A stretch of 64,000 bases of DNA from Primulina eburnea (taxonomy: Eukaryota > Streptophyta > Magnoliopsida > Lamiales > Gesneriaceae): the NCBI RefSeq assembly GCF_022965805.1, contig NC_133103.1, forward strand, positions 33,761,281 to 33,825,280, written 5' to 3'. Positions 10,371 to 20,086 of this stretch are shown one piece after another. Each line of letters opens with the position of its first letter. The stretch's first letter is position 1. Both the position numbers and the translations under genes were made by a program. The notes under the pieces are model-generated. The model searched no databases and was not told the origin of the DNA. It was given only the letters and a program-made list of their open reading frames with translations.

Positions 10371-11391
10371 GCATAACAATAAATTCGTAATGCCCATACC
10401 TGGTTCGAAATGCTGTCTTCGCTATGTCCACATCTCTAACTCGGAGCTGATGATATCCGGATCGTAAATCAATCTTAGAATAAACAGAGGATCCCTGTAA
10501 CTGATCAAATAAATCATCAATTCTAGGCAAAGGATACTTATTCTTTATCGTTGCCTTATTCAGTTGCCTGTAATCGATACACAACCGCATCGATCCATCT
10601 TTCTTTCGCACAAATAGTACCGGAGCGTCCCAAGGAGATACACTAGGTCTGATATATCCCTTGGCTAGCAAATCTTCCAATTGTGCCTTCAATTCTTTTA
10701 GTTCGATGGGTGCCATCCTATACGGAGCTCTTGAAATAGGGACGGTAGCCGGTACAAGATCAATACCAAAATCTACCTCTCGAATCGGAGGTAATCCTGG
10801 AATCTCATCTGGAAAAATATCTGCAAATTCCCGTACTACTGGCAGATCCGCCAATGGCGGGCTCGACTTCTGCATATCTACAGCATAAATAAAGAAACCA
10901 TCTGCTCCTTTTTGTAACAATCTGTTCATAGTAAGAGCCGAAATCAAGAGAATCCGAGATCTGGAACCCTTCCCGTAGAATTTCCACTCGTCTGTCATAT
11001 CGGGTCTGAATCTGACAATCTTATGGAAACAATCTACAATGGCTCTGTACTTCGTTAGCATGTCAATACCGACTATGCAATCAAAATCAGCTAGCCCAAG
11101 TACAATGCAATCTAGATCAAGTTCATGACCCTCAAACTGTAAGATGCAATGTCTAACCGTAGTCACCGATATCAAACCACTTCCCAACGGAGAAGTAATA
11201 GACACAACATCTAACAAGGACTCAACAGGCAAAGAATGCAATAATGAAAATCGTTCCGATATGAATTTATGCGATGCACCCGTATCTATCAATATATAAG
11301 CAGGATAACCGCAAAGGAAACAGTTACCTACAATGACATCATCTGGGGCATCCTGTGCTTGCTCCTCTGTCAACGCAAACACCTGAGCCTA
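10371..11391 (-). pseudogene. pol of element 3: protease and RT N-terminal half, truncated by solo LTR
   Basis: The frame continues that of gag after a TAG at 11389-11391. It shows the protease active site [10 protein letters not shown] (at about 11255-11285), the conserved [11 protein letters not shown] block, the linker, then [38 protein letters not shown] and [11 protein letters not shown], ending at MPF where the solo LTR enters. The products would process the polyprotein and copy RNA to DNA. The motifs are intact, but the gene is disabled by the stops and by two insertions. Confidence 0.93.
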
Positions 11392-11436
11392 TTGTCGGGT
11401 CGGCTGGCTCCCGGTCTTACCACCTCGGGTTCGAGG

Positions 11437-12489
11437 CTAGGTCTGTGTCGGTGGCGGCTGAAATGAGTGAACAGATGAAGCTTGCCTCTCAGGCTGAGTC
11501 ACTGATGCTGATGACCCTGCACCCTGAAATCTCGATGCTCCACTTCTCTGAGGACAGACCTTGCCATAATGTCCCGGTTGCTTGCATATGTTACACCTGC
11601 CCACTACACCTTGACACTGTTCTGTGGCATGCTTACCTCCACAAGTACTGCAATATCCACTCATCACCTCTAAACTCTGGCCAGGACCTCTCTGTCTTGA
11701 CCCGCTGGAGCTCGATGAACTCCTCCCTGCCCTCTTAAACTGTTTGCCCTTTGCTTTCAACGGATCCTTCCGCCCGCTGCTACTACCGCCGCTATCAAAT
11801 CTAGGAGGATGTTGTGCTGGAGGTAGTGGCGGTCTCGGACTCGGGGCAATATACGGAACACCCCGTTGCCTAAGCAATCCGGCTTCTGCTCCTTCGGCAC
11901 GATTCAATGCATCCGAGAAGTTGTTGGGTCTCCCCGTATTTACCAACATAAAGATATCTGGATTCAGGCCATTTATAAACTGATCTGCCACGGCCTCATC
12001 ATTACCTGAAACGTGAGGTGCAAAGCGAAGCAAAGAAGAAAATTTAGCAACGTACTCTTCAATGTTCAATTGCCCTTGCCTAAGGTTTGCAAATTCAGCG
12101 CCTTTATCTTTACGGTAGGATACAGGAAAGAATCGCTGATAAAACTCCGTCTTGAATGCTTTCCATGTAATCTCGGTGCCACGCTGTTCTAGTGCCCTCC
12201 TAACATTCAACCACCAATACTTAGCCACGTCTTGCAGTTGATGGCCAATGAGTTTCACTCGCTTCTCATCATTATATTCCAGAGATTCGAATAACATCTC
12301 GATATCCTCCAACCAACTTTCACATTCAATTGCATTCTCTGTACCCTTTAAAGTCGGTGGTCGGAATGACTGGAATCGCTTTAATAATGTCTCCATGGGC
12401 GTAGCAGTGACATCCATCGTATCACCAGATGTGCTACCCTGTTCTGGTGCTGGTGGTCGTAAAGGAACGGCTTCTCTTCTGGGAGGCAT
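11437..12489 (-). pseudogene. gag of element 3, ended by TAG
   Basis: The likely start is the ATG at 12489 (MPPRREAVP); an in-frame ATG 15 bases upstream also exists. The Gag domain (WLEDIEMLFESL, WWLNVRRAL, FPVSYRKDK, LNIEEYVAKF) is followed by a Pro- and Ser-rich linker and two knuckles: CSTCGGKHATEQC and the regular CNICKQPGHYGKVC. TAG at 11437-11439 ends it. The next in-frame stop is 48 bases on, and then pol is open in the same frame, so gag and pol were one reading frame. Confidence 0.92.
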
Positions 12490-12730
12490 GTATCTGATAT
12501 TCAAACAGTTTAGTATACAATCTATACTAACCGTCTCAGCCTTCCTCTGATCATTTACCTCTGATCCAGAAGCGGTTCTGATTCAGTTCATTACATGCTG
12601 TAATCACATCATATATAGTACAACACATACATAAGAAGGAAAGAAATAATCATGCTAACACACCAAAAGCAAGGAAGATGACTCGATCTACCCCGCTCCT
12701 TCTACTCTATCTCCGTCTACAGAACCTACA

Positions 12731-12742
12731 GCTCTGATACCA
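12731..12742 (-). promoter_or_regulatory. Primer binding site of element 3
   Basis: The minus strand reads TGGTATCAGAGC, two bases from the LTR end at 12745. Confidence 0.92.
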
Positions 12743-13124
12743 CCTGTTGTGGGGACCCGGGCTCTAACTCTTTCTCTGGGATGTAATGGATCATTAATTT
12801 AAAAAGTGGGTCAAATTTTAAATACAGTACATGTCAAAGGTACAACCACTAGTCCTTCTGCTAAGCCCGAGATCACCACGCTATGTCCATCTCTCATCCT
12901 CTGTGTGACCCAGATCCTGCCCCACCTGTTGTTATGCACACATACAGACATAACAACAGCCGGAAACTCCGGTGAGAACAAATCCCAGTATAAACATGTA
13001 TACATGCATATAATCAATTAAACATGAAACATACTATCATGAATGAAATCATATGCACATGCAATGCAATGCGAATCAAACCATGTCTGACTCGACTCGA
13101 CTAGAACTCTAGGGATCCCGGTGT

Positions 13125-13264
13125 GAATAAGACGTCAATGGCTGTCACCTACCCTCCCACTCAGGGTGACTGTACGTCTTATTCCTAGACTTCGGTCTGA
13201 GCTGTATCAACGACTGCAATAGGAGTCGAGGCTGCTCCTAAGCTGAGATACACCGAACATCTAG
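13125..13264 (-). other. Two consecutive predicted RNA hairpins in R-U5 of element 3 LTR
   Basis: Hairpin A (13125-13184) has outer arms GAATAAGACGT/ACGTCTTATTC, identical to element 2, and inner arms GTCACC/GGTGAC at the same offsets (19 and 40). Hairpin B (13185-13264) keeps the GTATCAAC/GCTGAGATAC and TAGGAG/CTCCTA pairings. Confidence 0.65.
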
Positions 13265-14140
13265 ATAGTTGACAATGGCTGTGAACGACTCTCCTATCTT
13301 AAATGCAATGACTATCAACCTGTAACAAAGCATGCTCATATTCATATCTGAATATTACCATAATCTTACATGCTTGAATACAATTCTATAATCAAAGCAT
13401 AATCATGTAACAAGATTTGAATATAATTCTATAAACAAGTCATAAACATGTTACCATATATATACAACAATACTAGTATGTGATTTTGGTTGGGAAACTC
13501 AAATAATATCTTATTTGAGTTGTGGCTTCCCAAATAAACATGACTTATACCTTTCGTGTCGCAAAGTCTGTGATGTAGTCGAAATCTCGCTATCACGTTG
13601 CCAATATAAATCTGAAATGGCACCATCAATGTGCATTCTATCAATACACAACTCAAACAACAATAACCAAATCTAGATACAATTTGACGGTATAACGACG
13701 TGATTTCTCAATACCGATCAATTCAACTTTCATCATATCTCAATATCTAATTTTCATAATCAAAAATCAACCTCTTAGAACATTATACTCTCAAAATCTG
13801 CACAATCTCGATTCAATACATGCTGGAAATTCCTAGTAAATGCATACGCTATCATTTCTTCGTTCCGGTTTCGATTATAACCTCATAATCATCACAAGAA
13901 CACTTCTCTTTATGCATAATACATTTTCTCCAATACATGTTTTCCAAACCATGCTGAAGTTAAAGAAACTTACATCACTTTGAAGCTCTTGATGCAAGGA
14001 TCAATAATCTAAGCTTGAATTTAAAATCGGATAGCTAAATCTTGATAAATCTTACCTCAAAGTTTTGAAGAAACTTGAGGATTCTAAGAAAGCTCTCGTT
14101 CTCAGCTGCTGGAATGAAGAAATGACTGAATCAGCATCAC

Positions 14141-14159
14141 TTCTATATATATATATATG
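14141..14159 (-). promoter_or_regulatory. Probable TATA box region of element 3 LTR
   Basis: A run of alternating TA (ctatatatatatatatg) is followed, upstream on the minus strand, by the GC-rich modules. It is a shorter version of the expansion seen in element 2. Confidence 0.55.
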
Positions 14160-14203
14160 CCATCTGTCAAGACAAGAAGAAGGGGTGTATTTCTCGCATG
14201 CAG

Positions 14204-14486
14204 CACCGCGGGTGCGCTCATATTCAGACCGCGGGTGCGCTCAGGCTTCGACCACAATTTCATTTTCCTAAAATGCCGACCGCGGGTGCGGTCTTTACAA
14301 CACCGCGGGTGCGGTCTTTACACCGCGGGTGCGGTGATGCTACGGAAATTTTGGCTAACTTACTGTCCATGCACCGCGGGTGCGGTGTCTACAAGCACTG
14401 CGGGTGCGGTATGGATTCGGCAGCACATTCAAAATTCCATGATTTATGACCGCGGGTGCACTCTTGTTCTGAGCGCGGGTGCAGTC
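14204..14486 (-). repeat. Nine ACCGCGGGTGCGGT modules in U3 of element 3 LTR
   Basis: Copies of accgcgggtgcggt or close variants begin at about 14205, 14230, 14280, 14303, 14322, 14372, 14396, 14449 and 14472. On the transcribed (minus) strand they read ACCGCACCCGCGGT, the same sense as the modules in the element 4 3' LTR. Confidence 0.88.
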
Positions 14487-14593
14487 TTGCAAAACCCTCA
14501 TTTCTCATGTATTTTCCTCCCTCTTTGCATTTCATGCATTCTCGTATTCTCCAAATCGTTCGTCATTAAAAACTAATAACCACGAGCCTTACA

Positions 14594-15004
14594 AGCCCTT
14601 TCACACACCTTTCTTGTTTTGTTTTGTCTATTTAATCATTGTAAACATTATGAACGAGATACAATTGAAGATATATGAAATTGTATTGAGTTCTCTCAAT
14701 CTTGCAAGGCTTGTGTTTTGTGTTTACTAAAAATCAAACTTATCAAAGATTTAATCTTTGTGGCGTTTGTCGATTGTTTCTCGCTCGGATTGTCATAGGC
14801 TTTGTTCTTTGAAGGTTCGTTCTTGATTCAATTGTTTTATCGTTGATATTTTTTGCTAAGTTAAATAAATTAGAGGTGAATATCACAAATCTTTACTTGT
14901 TTCAAAAAGATCGGGACAAAATAATCGTTCCTTGTTTGTTATTGAATTGAGGGTGCGACTTCTATATTCGTGCTTGCCTTTTATTCGTACGAGGATTCTT
15001 ATCA
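14594..15004 (+). repeat. 5' LTR of element 4, left end lost to element 3 insertion
   Basis: From gccctttcacacacc to gattcttatca it matches 18132-18540 nearly base for base. The upstream U3 is replaced by the element 3 LTR. The rest of this LTR should lie on the far side of element 3, outside the window. Confidence 0.9.
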
Positions 15005-15006
15005 TT

Positions 15007-15018
15007 TGGTATCAGAGC
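15007..15018 (+). promoter_or_regulatory. Primer binding site of element 4
   Basis: TGGTATCAGAGC lies two bases after the LTR end (…ttatca). Its strand defines the orientation of the element. Confidence 0.93.
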
Positions 15019-15606
15019 TTTGGCTCATTGAATTCAAGTAAGTTATTGTTGTTGTTGTTATTTTCAGATCTGTCTAAAAATTAAAAAAAATATCCGTTCT
15101 CTTATCAGATCTGTGTTATCCTTTTGTTTCTATTTCAGATCTGTTTAAAATCGTTCTGTTCTCAGATCTGTGTTATCCTTTCGTTTCTATTGTCAAATCT
15201 TTCTATATAAGAAAAGAAAAACAAAAATTTCGTTCTGTTATCAGATCTGTGTTATTCCATCGTTTCTGTTTTCAGATCTGTGTTATCCTTTGTTATGTTT
15301 TCAAATCTGTGTTATTCTATCGTTCTTTTTTTTGTCCAGTCCAAGTGAGACAGTTGCAAGTGTCCACAAGTTGAATCTTGTTAGTTTGATATACAAATAC
15401 AAAGCTTGAGCACATCTTAGAGAGAACTATCAAATTCGAGTGAAAACACTTGAGTGCGAGCGTTATTTCTTTGGAGTGATCGGTGAGTATTTTGTAGTGA
15501 GAAAAAAAAAGATTCGAGTGAATTTTTGATTGGAGTGACCAGTGAGGATTCGTGGTGAGGAAACTTATCTTTTATTGTTTTATACTAACCTTTTCTTGCA
15601 GGTATA
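15019..15606 (+). repeat. Leader of element 4 with degenerate tandem repeats
   Basis: This is an untranslated leader. Between 15065 and 15325 about eight degenerate copies of a unit starting cagatctgtgttatcc and followed by a T-rich stretch are arranged head to tail, about 30-40 bases apart. The rest is AT-rich with no gene. Confidence 0.75.
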
Positions 15607-17787
15607 ATGGTTGACGATCGACAATTTCAAACAATGTTAGAAGGGGTGGATAAAATATGGGAGAAGGAGTTTAAGCCTCTACGAAAAAAATATATGGGTT
15701 ATGAAGAAGAGGCGATGCATGATAGGCATGTTGATGAGCGTAGTCGAGGTAGTGGAGTTGAAAGAAGTAGAACATGGCATTTACATCATGATGATGATAG
15801 GCGATGTGAGGAGGATAGAGGAGGTGGCCGGAGATGTGAATCTTGCAAATATGAATATCAAGGTACATTTAAAAATTCAATTTCTAGTACTTGTGATGTT
15901 ATATGTTGTTGGTGTTTAGAAATTGGTCATGATATCAATCATTGTCCACGTGATGAGGTGACCATAATAAAATCGCCAGTTGAGCTTAATTCTCAAATGG
16001 AGGGTGATGTTGTGGGTGAGTTTGAATCCCGAATGGAGGATGATGTTGTAGAATAACCTGAATTTGAGGTTGTGGTTGAGATAGTTGTTGATGATGTTAT
16101 TCCACTAGTTGGTGAGTTGAATATTGTTGAACGATATACAACGGAGAATGAATCATTAAGTGGAGAAGAAATGCTTAATTTGTCTACTATGGAGGAGGAA
16201 AGTAGACAAGGAGAAGTTATTGTACATAAATTTGTTGAGGAACCAAATGTTTCATTGGTTCAATTGAATCCAAGTGTTCTTGAGGATCAATTGAAAATTA
16301 TTCTTGAATTGAGTGAAAAAGAAATTAAAATGGCCGAAAGAAAGAGAGATGAAAAGAGTGAGATGGCCATAGAAAATAAAAAAGAGATAAAAGAAAAATA
16401 GGCCAAAGAAAAAGAAAAGAAAAATGAATTAAAGGCCCAAAAGAGTAAAACGAGTGAGGTTGAGAATTATGTATTTTTGAATAAACCCTTTAAAGTACCT
16501 TTGTACAAAGTGGTTTATTGTCATTGTGATGATATAGCCGGTTCAATCCCGAGCGATGTTAATTCTTCTTTGTAGGATTATTGTGATGGCATGATGAAGA
16601 GGAGAACAAATGTTGATGGTGTGAGATTGCAATGGGATGATCCATATGAAGTCAAGAGCATTCGAGATGAAGTAAGGTTAGTTGTCAATACAACAACTAT
16701 GAGGTATGATTTGTTTCCTTACCGTAATTTTGTGTTGTCTTGTTTTCAAGATTTTGTAGAACGGGTTGAAAGTGTTACATTTAATAAGAATGACTGTGAT
16801 TTGATAATTTTGCCAAAGTGTCATATAATTGAAAATGGCTATATATTGTGTGAATTAAATTCGAATTTTATTGATTTGGAGTGCTCAGAGAATATCAATT
16901 TGATGTGTTTTTTTCATGACAATGAATTGTATGCATTAGAATTAAATTCATGTGATGAGTTAAATGATTACATGGATATTACATCTAGCGTGTTTTACTT
17001 GCATGATTCATACTTGTTTGATGATGACTTTGGAAAGATGATGAGTGAATATAAGAATTTCTATGTCCATGATGAATATATTTTTAAGGAGATTAAGTTG
17101 TTCATGTTATGTTCATTTTATGAATTAATCGCTAGTGAGGTGTATTTTTGTGAATTCATCATTGATAAAATACATGAGTATATGTGTTGGTTGCATATGA
17201 AACGACATGTTGAGTGTGATTTGGGAACATGCGTTGCATACGAGAAAATGACATGTCGAGTATATTCATATGTCGTGCATCAGTTATATCTTATTCCTAC
17301 TGAGCTATGGTCGTACACGTGTATGAATATCATTTGTGTGTTAACTAGGTCTAAGAAAGGGAGGAACTTAATTTTTGTGATACTTAATAGTATTTTATCA
17401 TTTGGTGTCAATTTTTATTTGGTATTTGGTAAAGTTGATGAATACATAGGAAAGGCGACCGTGAAATTGGGGTTTCCATTGCTGATGGAGCGAGTAAATA
17501 ATAGCGTCTACAATCTTGAGCTTAAAGGTAAGCATGTTGATAATATCATCCTTGTTATTACTAACTTGCTTCGCTTTTGTGCAGGTAGACAAGATTTGAG
17601 GACAAATCTTTTTGAAGAAGGGGAGTATGATATGATTCTGGTTAGGCACCGTGTGCAAATGTTTGGGGGAAGATTTAAGATGTGTTGTTGTTTCGGACTT
17701 TCAAGCTTGATTGTCATAAAAGATGATGAATCAAGCATATTCAAGCAAGTCGTGGAGTTCAACAAAGAATGCCTGAAGGAACTATAA
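15607..17787 (+). pseudogene. Single former reading frame of element 4 (about 727 codons, 3 stops): Gag-like start, charged middle, degenerate integrase-like end
   Basis: One frame stays open from ATG 15607 to 17787 except for TAA 16054-16056, TAG 16399-16401 and TAG 16573-16575. Residues 1-149 include a zinc knuckle CCWCLEIGHDINHC (CX2CX4HX4C) but not the usual long Gag capsid domain. The middle is Glu/Val-rich, then Lys/Glu-rich (KEIKMAERKRDEKSEM), probably helical. The last uninterrupted part is 398 codons from ATG 16591. Near its end are stretches resembling gypsy integrase: LTRSKKGRNLIFVIL against [15 protein letters not shown] in the satellite, and NSVYNLELKG then DLRTNLFEEGEYDM, like integrase C-terminal tails. 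Protease and RT motifs are absent. What the middle does is unknown. Confidence 0.75.
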
Positions 17788-17951
17788 CAAGGGGAAGAAG
17801 CAAGAAGTTTAAAGTTGCACTTCAAGGACTCATGATGAGCTATCAAGGAAGTCCTACAAGTTGGATGTCTAAATTAGAGGAGGTTGGGATTCATGGCAAT
17901 AATATTGGAGGTCTTTGGAATGTAATTCAAGTGAAATTGCCGAAGGTCTAG
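17769..17951 (+). pseudogene. Pol C-terminal tail fragment of element 4, shifted frame
   Basis: A different frame from the preceding one encodes EGTITRGRSKKFKVALQGL, resembling the EGPITRARAKK-type tail that follows the integrase in many plant Ty3/gypsy polyproteins. The frame change from 16591-17787 indicates a small indel. It ends at the start of the GC modules. Confidence 0.65.
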
Positions 17952-18094
17952 CGCACCCGCGCTCGAAAGAGGGCCGCACCCGCGGTCTTGCTAAAAAAAA
18001 AAAAAAAATTTATTTTTTTTTTTAAATTTTTTTTTTTTCCCTAGACTGTACCGCACCCGCGGTCCAGTCTGCAGCGCACCCACGGTCCTTTGGC
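17951..18094 (+). repeat. U3 modules (ACCGCACCCGCGGT type) and A/T homopolymers of element 4 3' LTR
   Basis: Modules gcgcacccgcgct (17951), ccgcacccgcggtc (17974), ccgcacccgcggtcc (about 18052) and gcgcacccacggtcc (about 18074) flank long A and T runs at 17992-18040. They are in the same transcriptional sense as the modules of element 3, although the LTRs are otherwise unrelated. Confidence 0.8.
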
Positions 18095-18131
18095 GCACTT
18101 CCGTGTCAAATTTGCTAGTTATCTTATTTAG

Positions 18132-18540
18132 GCCCTTTCACACACCTTTCTTGTTTTGTTTTGTCTATTTAATCATTGTAAACATTATGAACGAGATACA
18201 ATTGAAGATATATGAAATTGTATTGAGTTCTCTCAATCTTGCAAGGCTTGTGCTTTGTGTTTACTAAAAATCAAACTTATCAAAGATTTAATCTTTGTGG
18301 CGTTTGTCGATTGTTTCTCGCTCGGATTGTCATAGGCTTTGTTCTTTGAAGGTTCGTTCTTGATTCAATTGTTTTATCGTTGATATTTGTTGCTAAGGTA
18401 AATAACTTAGAGGTGAATATCACAAATCTTTACTTGTTTCAAAAGATCGAGACAAAATAATCATTCCTTGTTTGTTATTGAATTGAGGGTGTGACTTCTA
18501 CATTCGTTCTTGCCTCTCATTCGTACGAGGATTCTTATCA
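18132..18540 (+). repeat. 3' LTR of element 4 (part shared with the 5' LTR)
   Basis: This matches 14595-15004. The true LTR start is upstream, probably near 17.95 kb and including the GC modules, but no polypurine tract or TG start could be fixed. It ends in …gattcttatca, directly followed by satellite sequence. Confidence 0.85.
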
Positions 18541-19722
18541 ACTTGTCATCCTCAAACGGATGGACAAACTGAAGTTGTCAATAGAACTTTGGGAACACTT
18601 TTGCGTGTTATTCTTAAAAAGAACTTGGATTGACATTTCTATGGACTTTATTTTGGGGTTGCCTAGGACTAAGAAAGGGAGAGATTCTATTTTTGTTGTT
18701 GTGGATATATTCTCTAAGATGGAACATTTTATAGCTTGTCATAAAACCAATGATGTTTCAAACATTGAGGATTTGTTCTTTAGAGAAGTCGTTAGGTTGC
18801 ATGTCATGCCTAGAACTATTATTTCTGGTCGCGATGTTAAATTCTTGAGTTACTTTTGGAAGACTTTATGGGCAAAACTTGGCACAAAATTGTTGTCTTC
18901 TAATACTTGTCATCCTCAAACGGATGGACAAACTGAAGTTGTCAATAGAACTTTGGGAACACTTTTGCATGCTATTCTTAAAAAGAACTTGGATTGACAT
19001 TTCTATTGATTTTATTTTGGGTTTGCCTAGGACTAAGAAGGGGAGGGATTCTATTTTTGTTGTTGTGGATAGATTCTCTAAGATGGCACATTTTATAGCT
19101 TGTCATAAAACCGATGATGCTTCAAACATTGCGGATTTTTTCTTTAGAGAAGTCGTTAAGTTGCATGGCATGCCTAGGACTATTGTTTTTGGTCGTGATG
19201 TTAAATTCTTGAGTTACTTTTGGAAGACTTTATGGGCTAAACTTGGCACAAAGTTGTTGTTTTCTACTACTTGTCATCCTCAAACAGATGGACAAACTGA
19301 AGTTGTCAATAGAACTTTGGGAACAATTTTGCGTGCTATTCTTAAAAAGAACTTGGATTGACATTTCGATGGACTTTATTTTGGGTTGCCTAGGACTAAG
19401 AAGGGGAGGGATTCTATTTTTGTTGTTGTGGATAGATTCTCTAAGATGGCACATTTTATAGCTTGTCATAAAATCGATGATGATTCAAACATTGCGGATT
19501 TGTTCTTTAGAGAAGTCGTTAGCTTCCATGGCATGCCTAGGACTATTGTTTCTGGTCGCGATGTTAAACTCTTGAGTTACTTTTGGAATACTTTATGGCC
19601 TAAACTTGGCACAAAATTGTTGTTTTCTACTACTTGTCATCCTCAAACGGATGGACAAATTGAAGTTGTCAATAGAATTTTGGGAACACTTTTGCGTGCT
19701 ATTCTTAAAAAGAACTTGGATT

Positions 19723-20086
19723 GACATTTCTATGGACTTTATTTTGGGGTTGCCTAAGACTAAGAAGGGGAGAGATTCTAATTTTGTTGTTGTGGATAGA
19801 TTCTCTAAGATGACACATTTTATAGCTTGTCATAAAACCGATGATGCTTCAAACATTGCGGATTTGTTCTTTAGAGAAGTCGTTAGGTTGCATGGCATTC
19901 CTAGGACTATTGTTTCTGGTCGCGATGTTAAATTCTTGAGTCACTTTTGGAAGACTTTATGGGCTAAACTTGGCACAAAATTGTTCTTTTCTACTACTTG
20001 TCACCCTCAAACGGATGGACAAACTGAAGATGTCAATAGAACTTTGGGAACACTTTTGCGTGCTATTCTTAAAAAGAACTTGGATT
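19723..20086 (+). repeat. Reference monomer of the satellite (364 bp)
   Basis: The in-frame translation contains [70 protein letters not shown] and [17 protein letters not shown], then TGA. The first catalytic Asp is at 19735-19737 and the Glu at 20026-20028. The second position, where the family has Asp, is GGT (Gly) at 19918-19920; it is 61 codons after the first Asp and 36 before the Glu, so DD35E spacing is kept. Because 364 is not a multiple of three, the frame shifts at each junction (KKNLD-stop in one frame, [11 protein letters not shown] in the next) and no poly-integrase can be translated. Confidence 0.95.

Larger units (their letters stand above)
8234..14593 (-). mobile_element. Element 3: Ty3/gypsy retrotransposon, 5' part, cut by a solo LTR and by element 2
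   Basis: On the minus strand: LTR (14593-12745), primer site (12742-12731), gag (12489-11437), protease and RT N-terminus (to 10371), solo LTR insertion, then RT active-site segment (8365-8234), where element 2 interrupts it. RNase H, integrase and the 3' LTR must lie beyond the nested insertions, left of the window. It sits in the 5' LTR of element 4 at 14593/14594. Confidence 0.9.
12745..14593 (-). repeat. 5' LTR of element 3 (1849 bp)
   Basis: The plus strand runs from TGTTGTGGGGACCCGG to GAGCCTTACA. R-U5 is similar to the element 2 LTR, but U3 holds the other module type (ACCGCGGGTGCGGT). The right boundary is set where homology to the element 4 3' LTR begins (gccctttcacacacc at 14595). 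The expected target duplication is agccc at 14594-14598. Confidence 0.85.
14594..18540 (+). mobile_element. Element 4: non-autonomous Ty3/gypsy-type element with LTRs at both ends
   Basis: The order is a truncated 5' LTR (14594-15004), primer site (15007-15018), leader, one broken frame of about 727 codons (15607-17787), a C-terminal tail fragment, GC modules and 3' LTR ending at 18540. The LTRs share 410 bp with about a dozen differences. The 5' LTR is cut by element 3. The next base after the 3' LTR lies in the middle of a satellite monomer (acttgtcatcc), so the element inserted into the array. Confidence 0.88.

Noticed and set aside
14157..14730. Plus-strand open frames through the GC modules
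   Set aside because: They are low-complexity translations of repeated accgcgggtgcggt modules in an LTR, with no protein family resemblance.
1821..15018. tRNA gene fragments at the four TGGTATCAGAGC sites
   Set aside because: Each is 12 bases, directly next to an LTR end and in the orientation of the element: primer binding sites, not tRNA genes.
17992..18040. Poly(A) tail of a retrotransposed mRNA or SINE
   Set aside because: The A run is followed by a T run and lies between GC modules within the U3 of an LTR element; no Pol III promoter boxes or transcript-like body.
1..18540. Endogenous plant virus (caulimovirid) origin of the gag-pol frames
   Set aside because: LTRs, tRNA-Met primer sites and target duplication identify LTR retrotransposons; no movement protein or other viral gene is seen.
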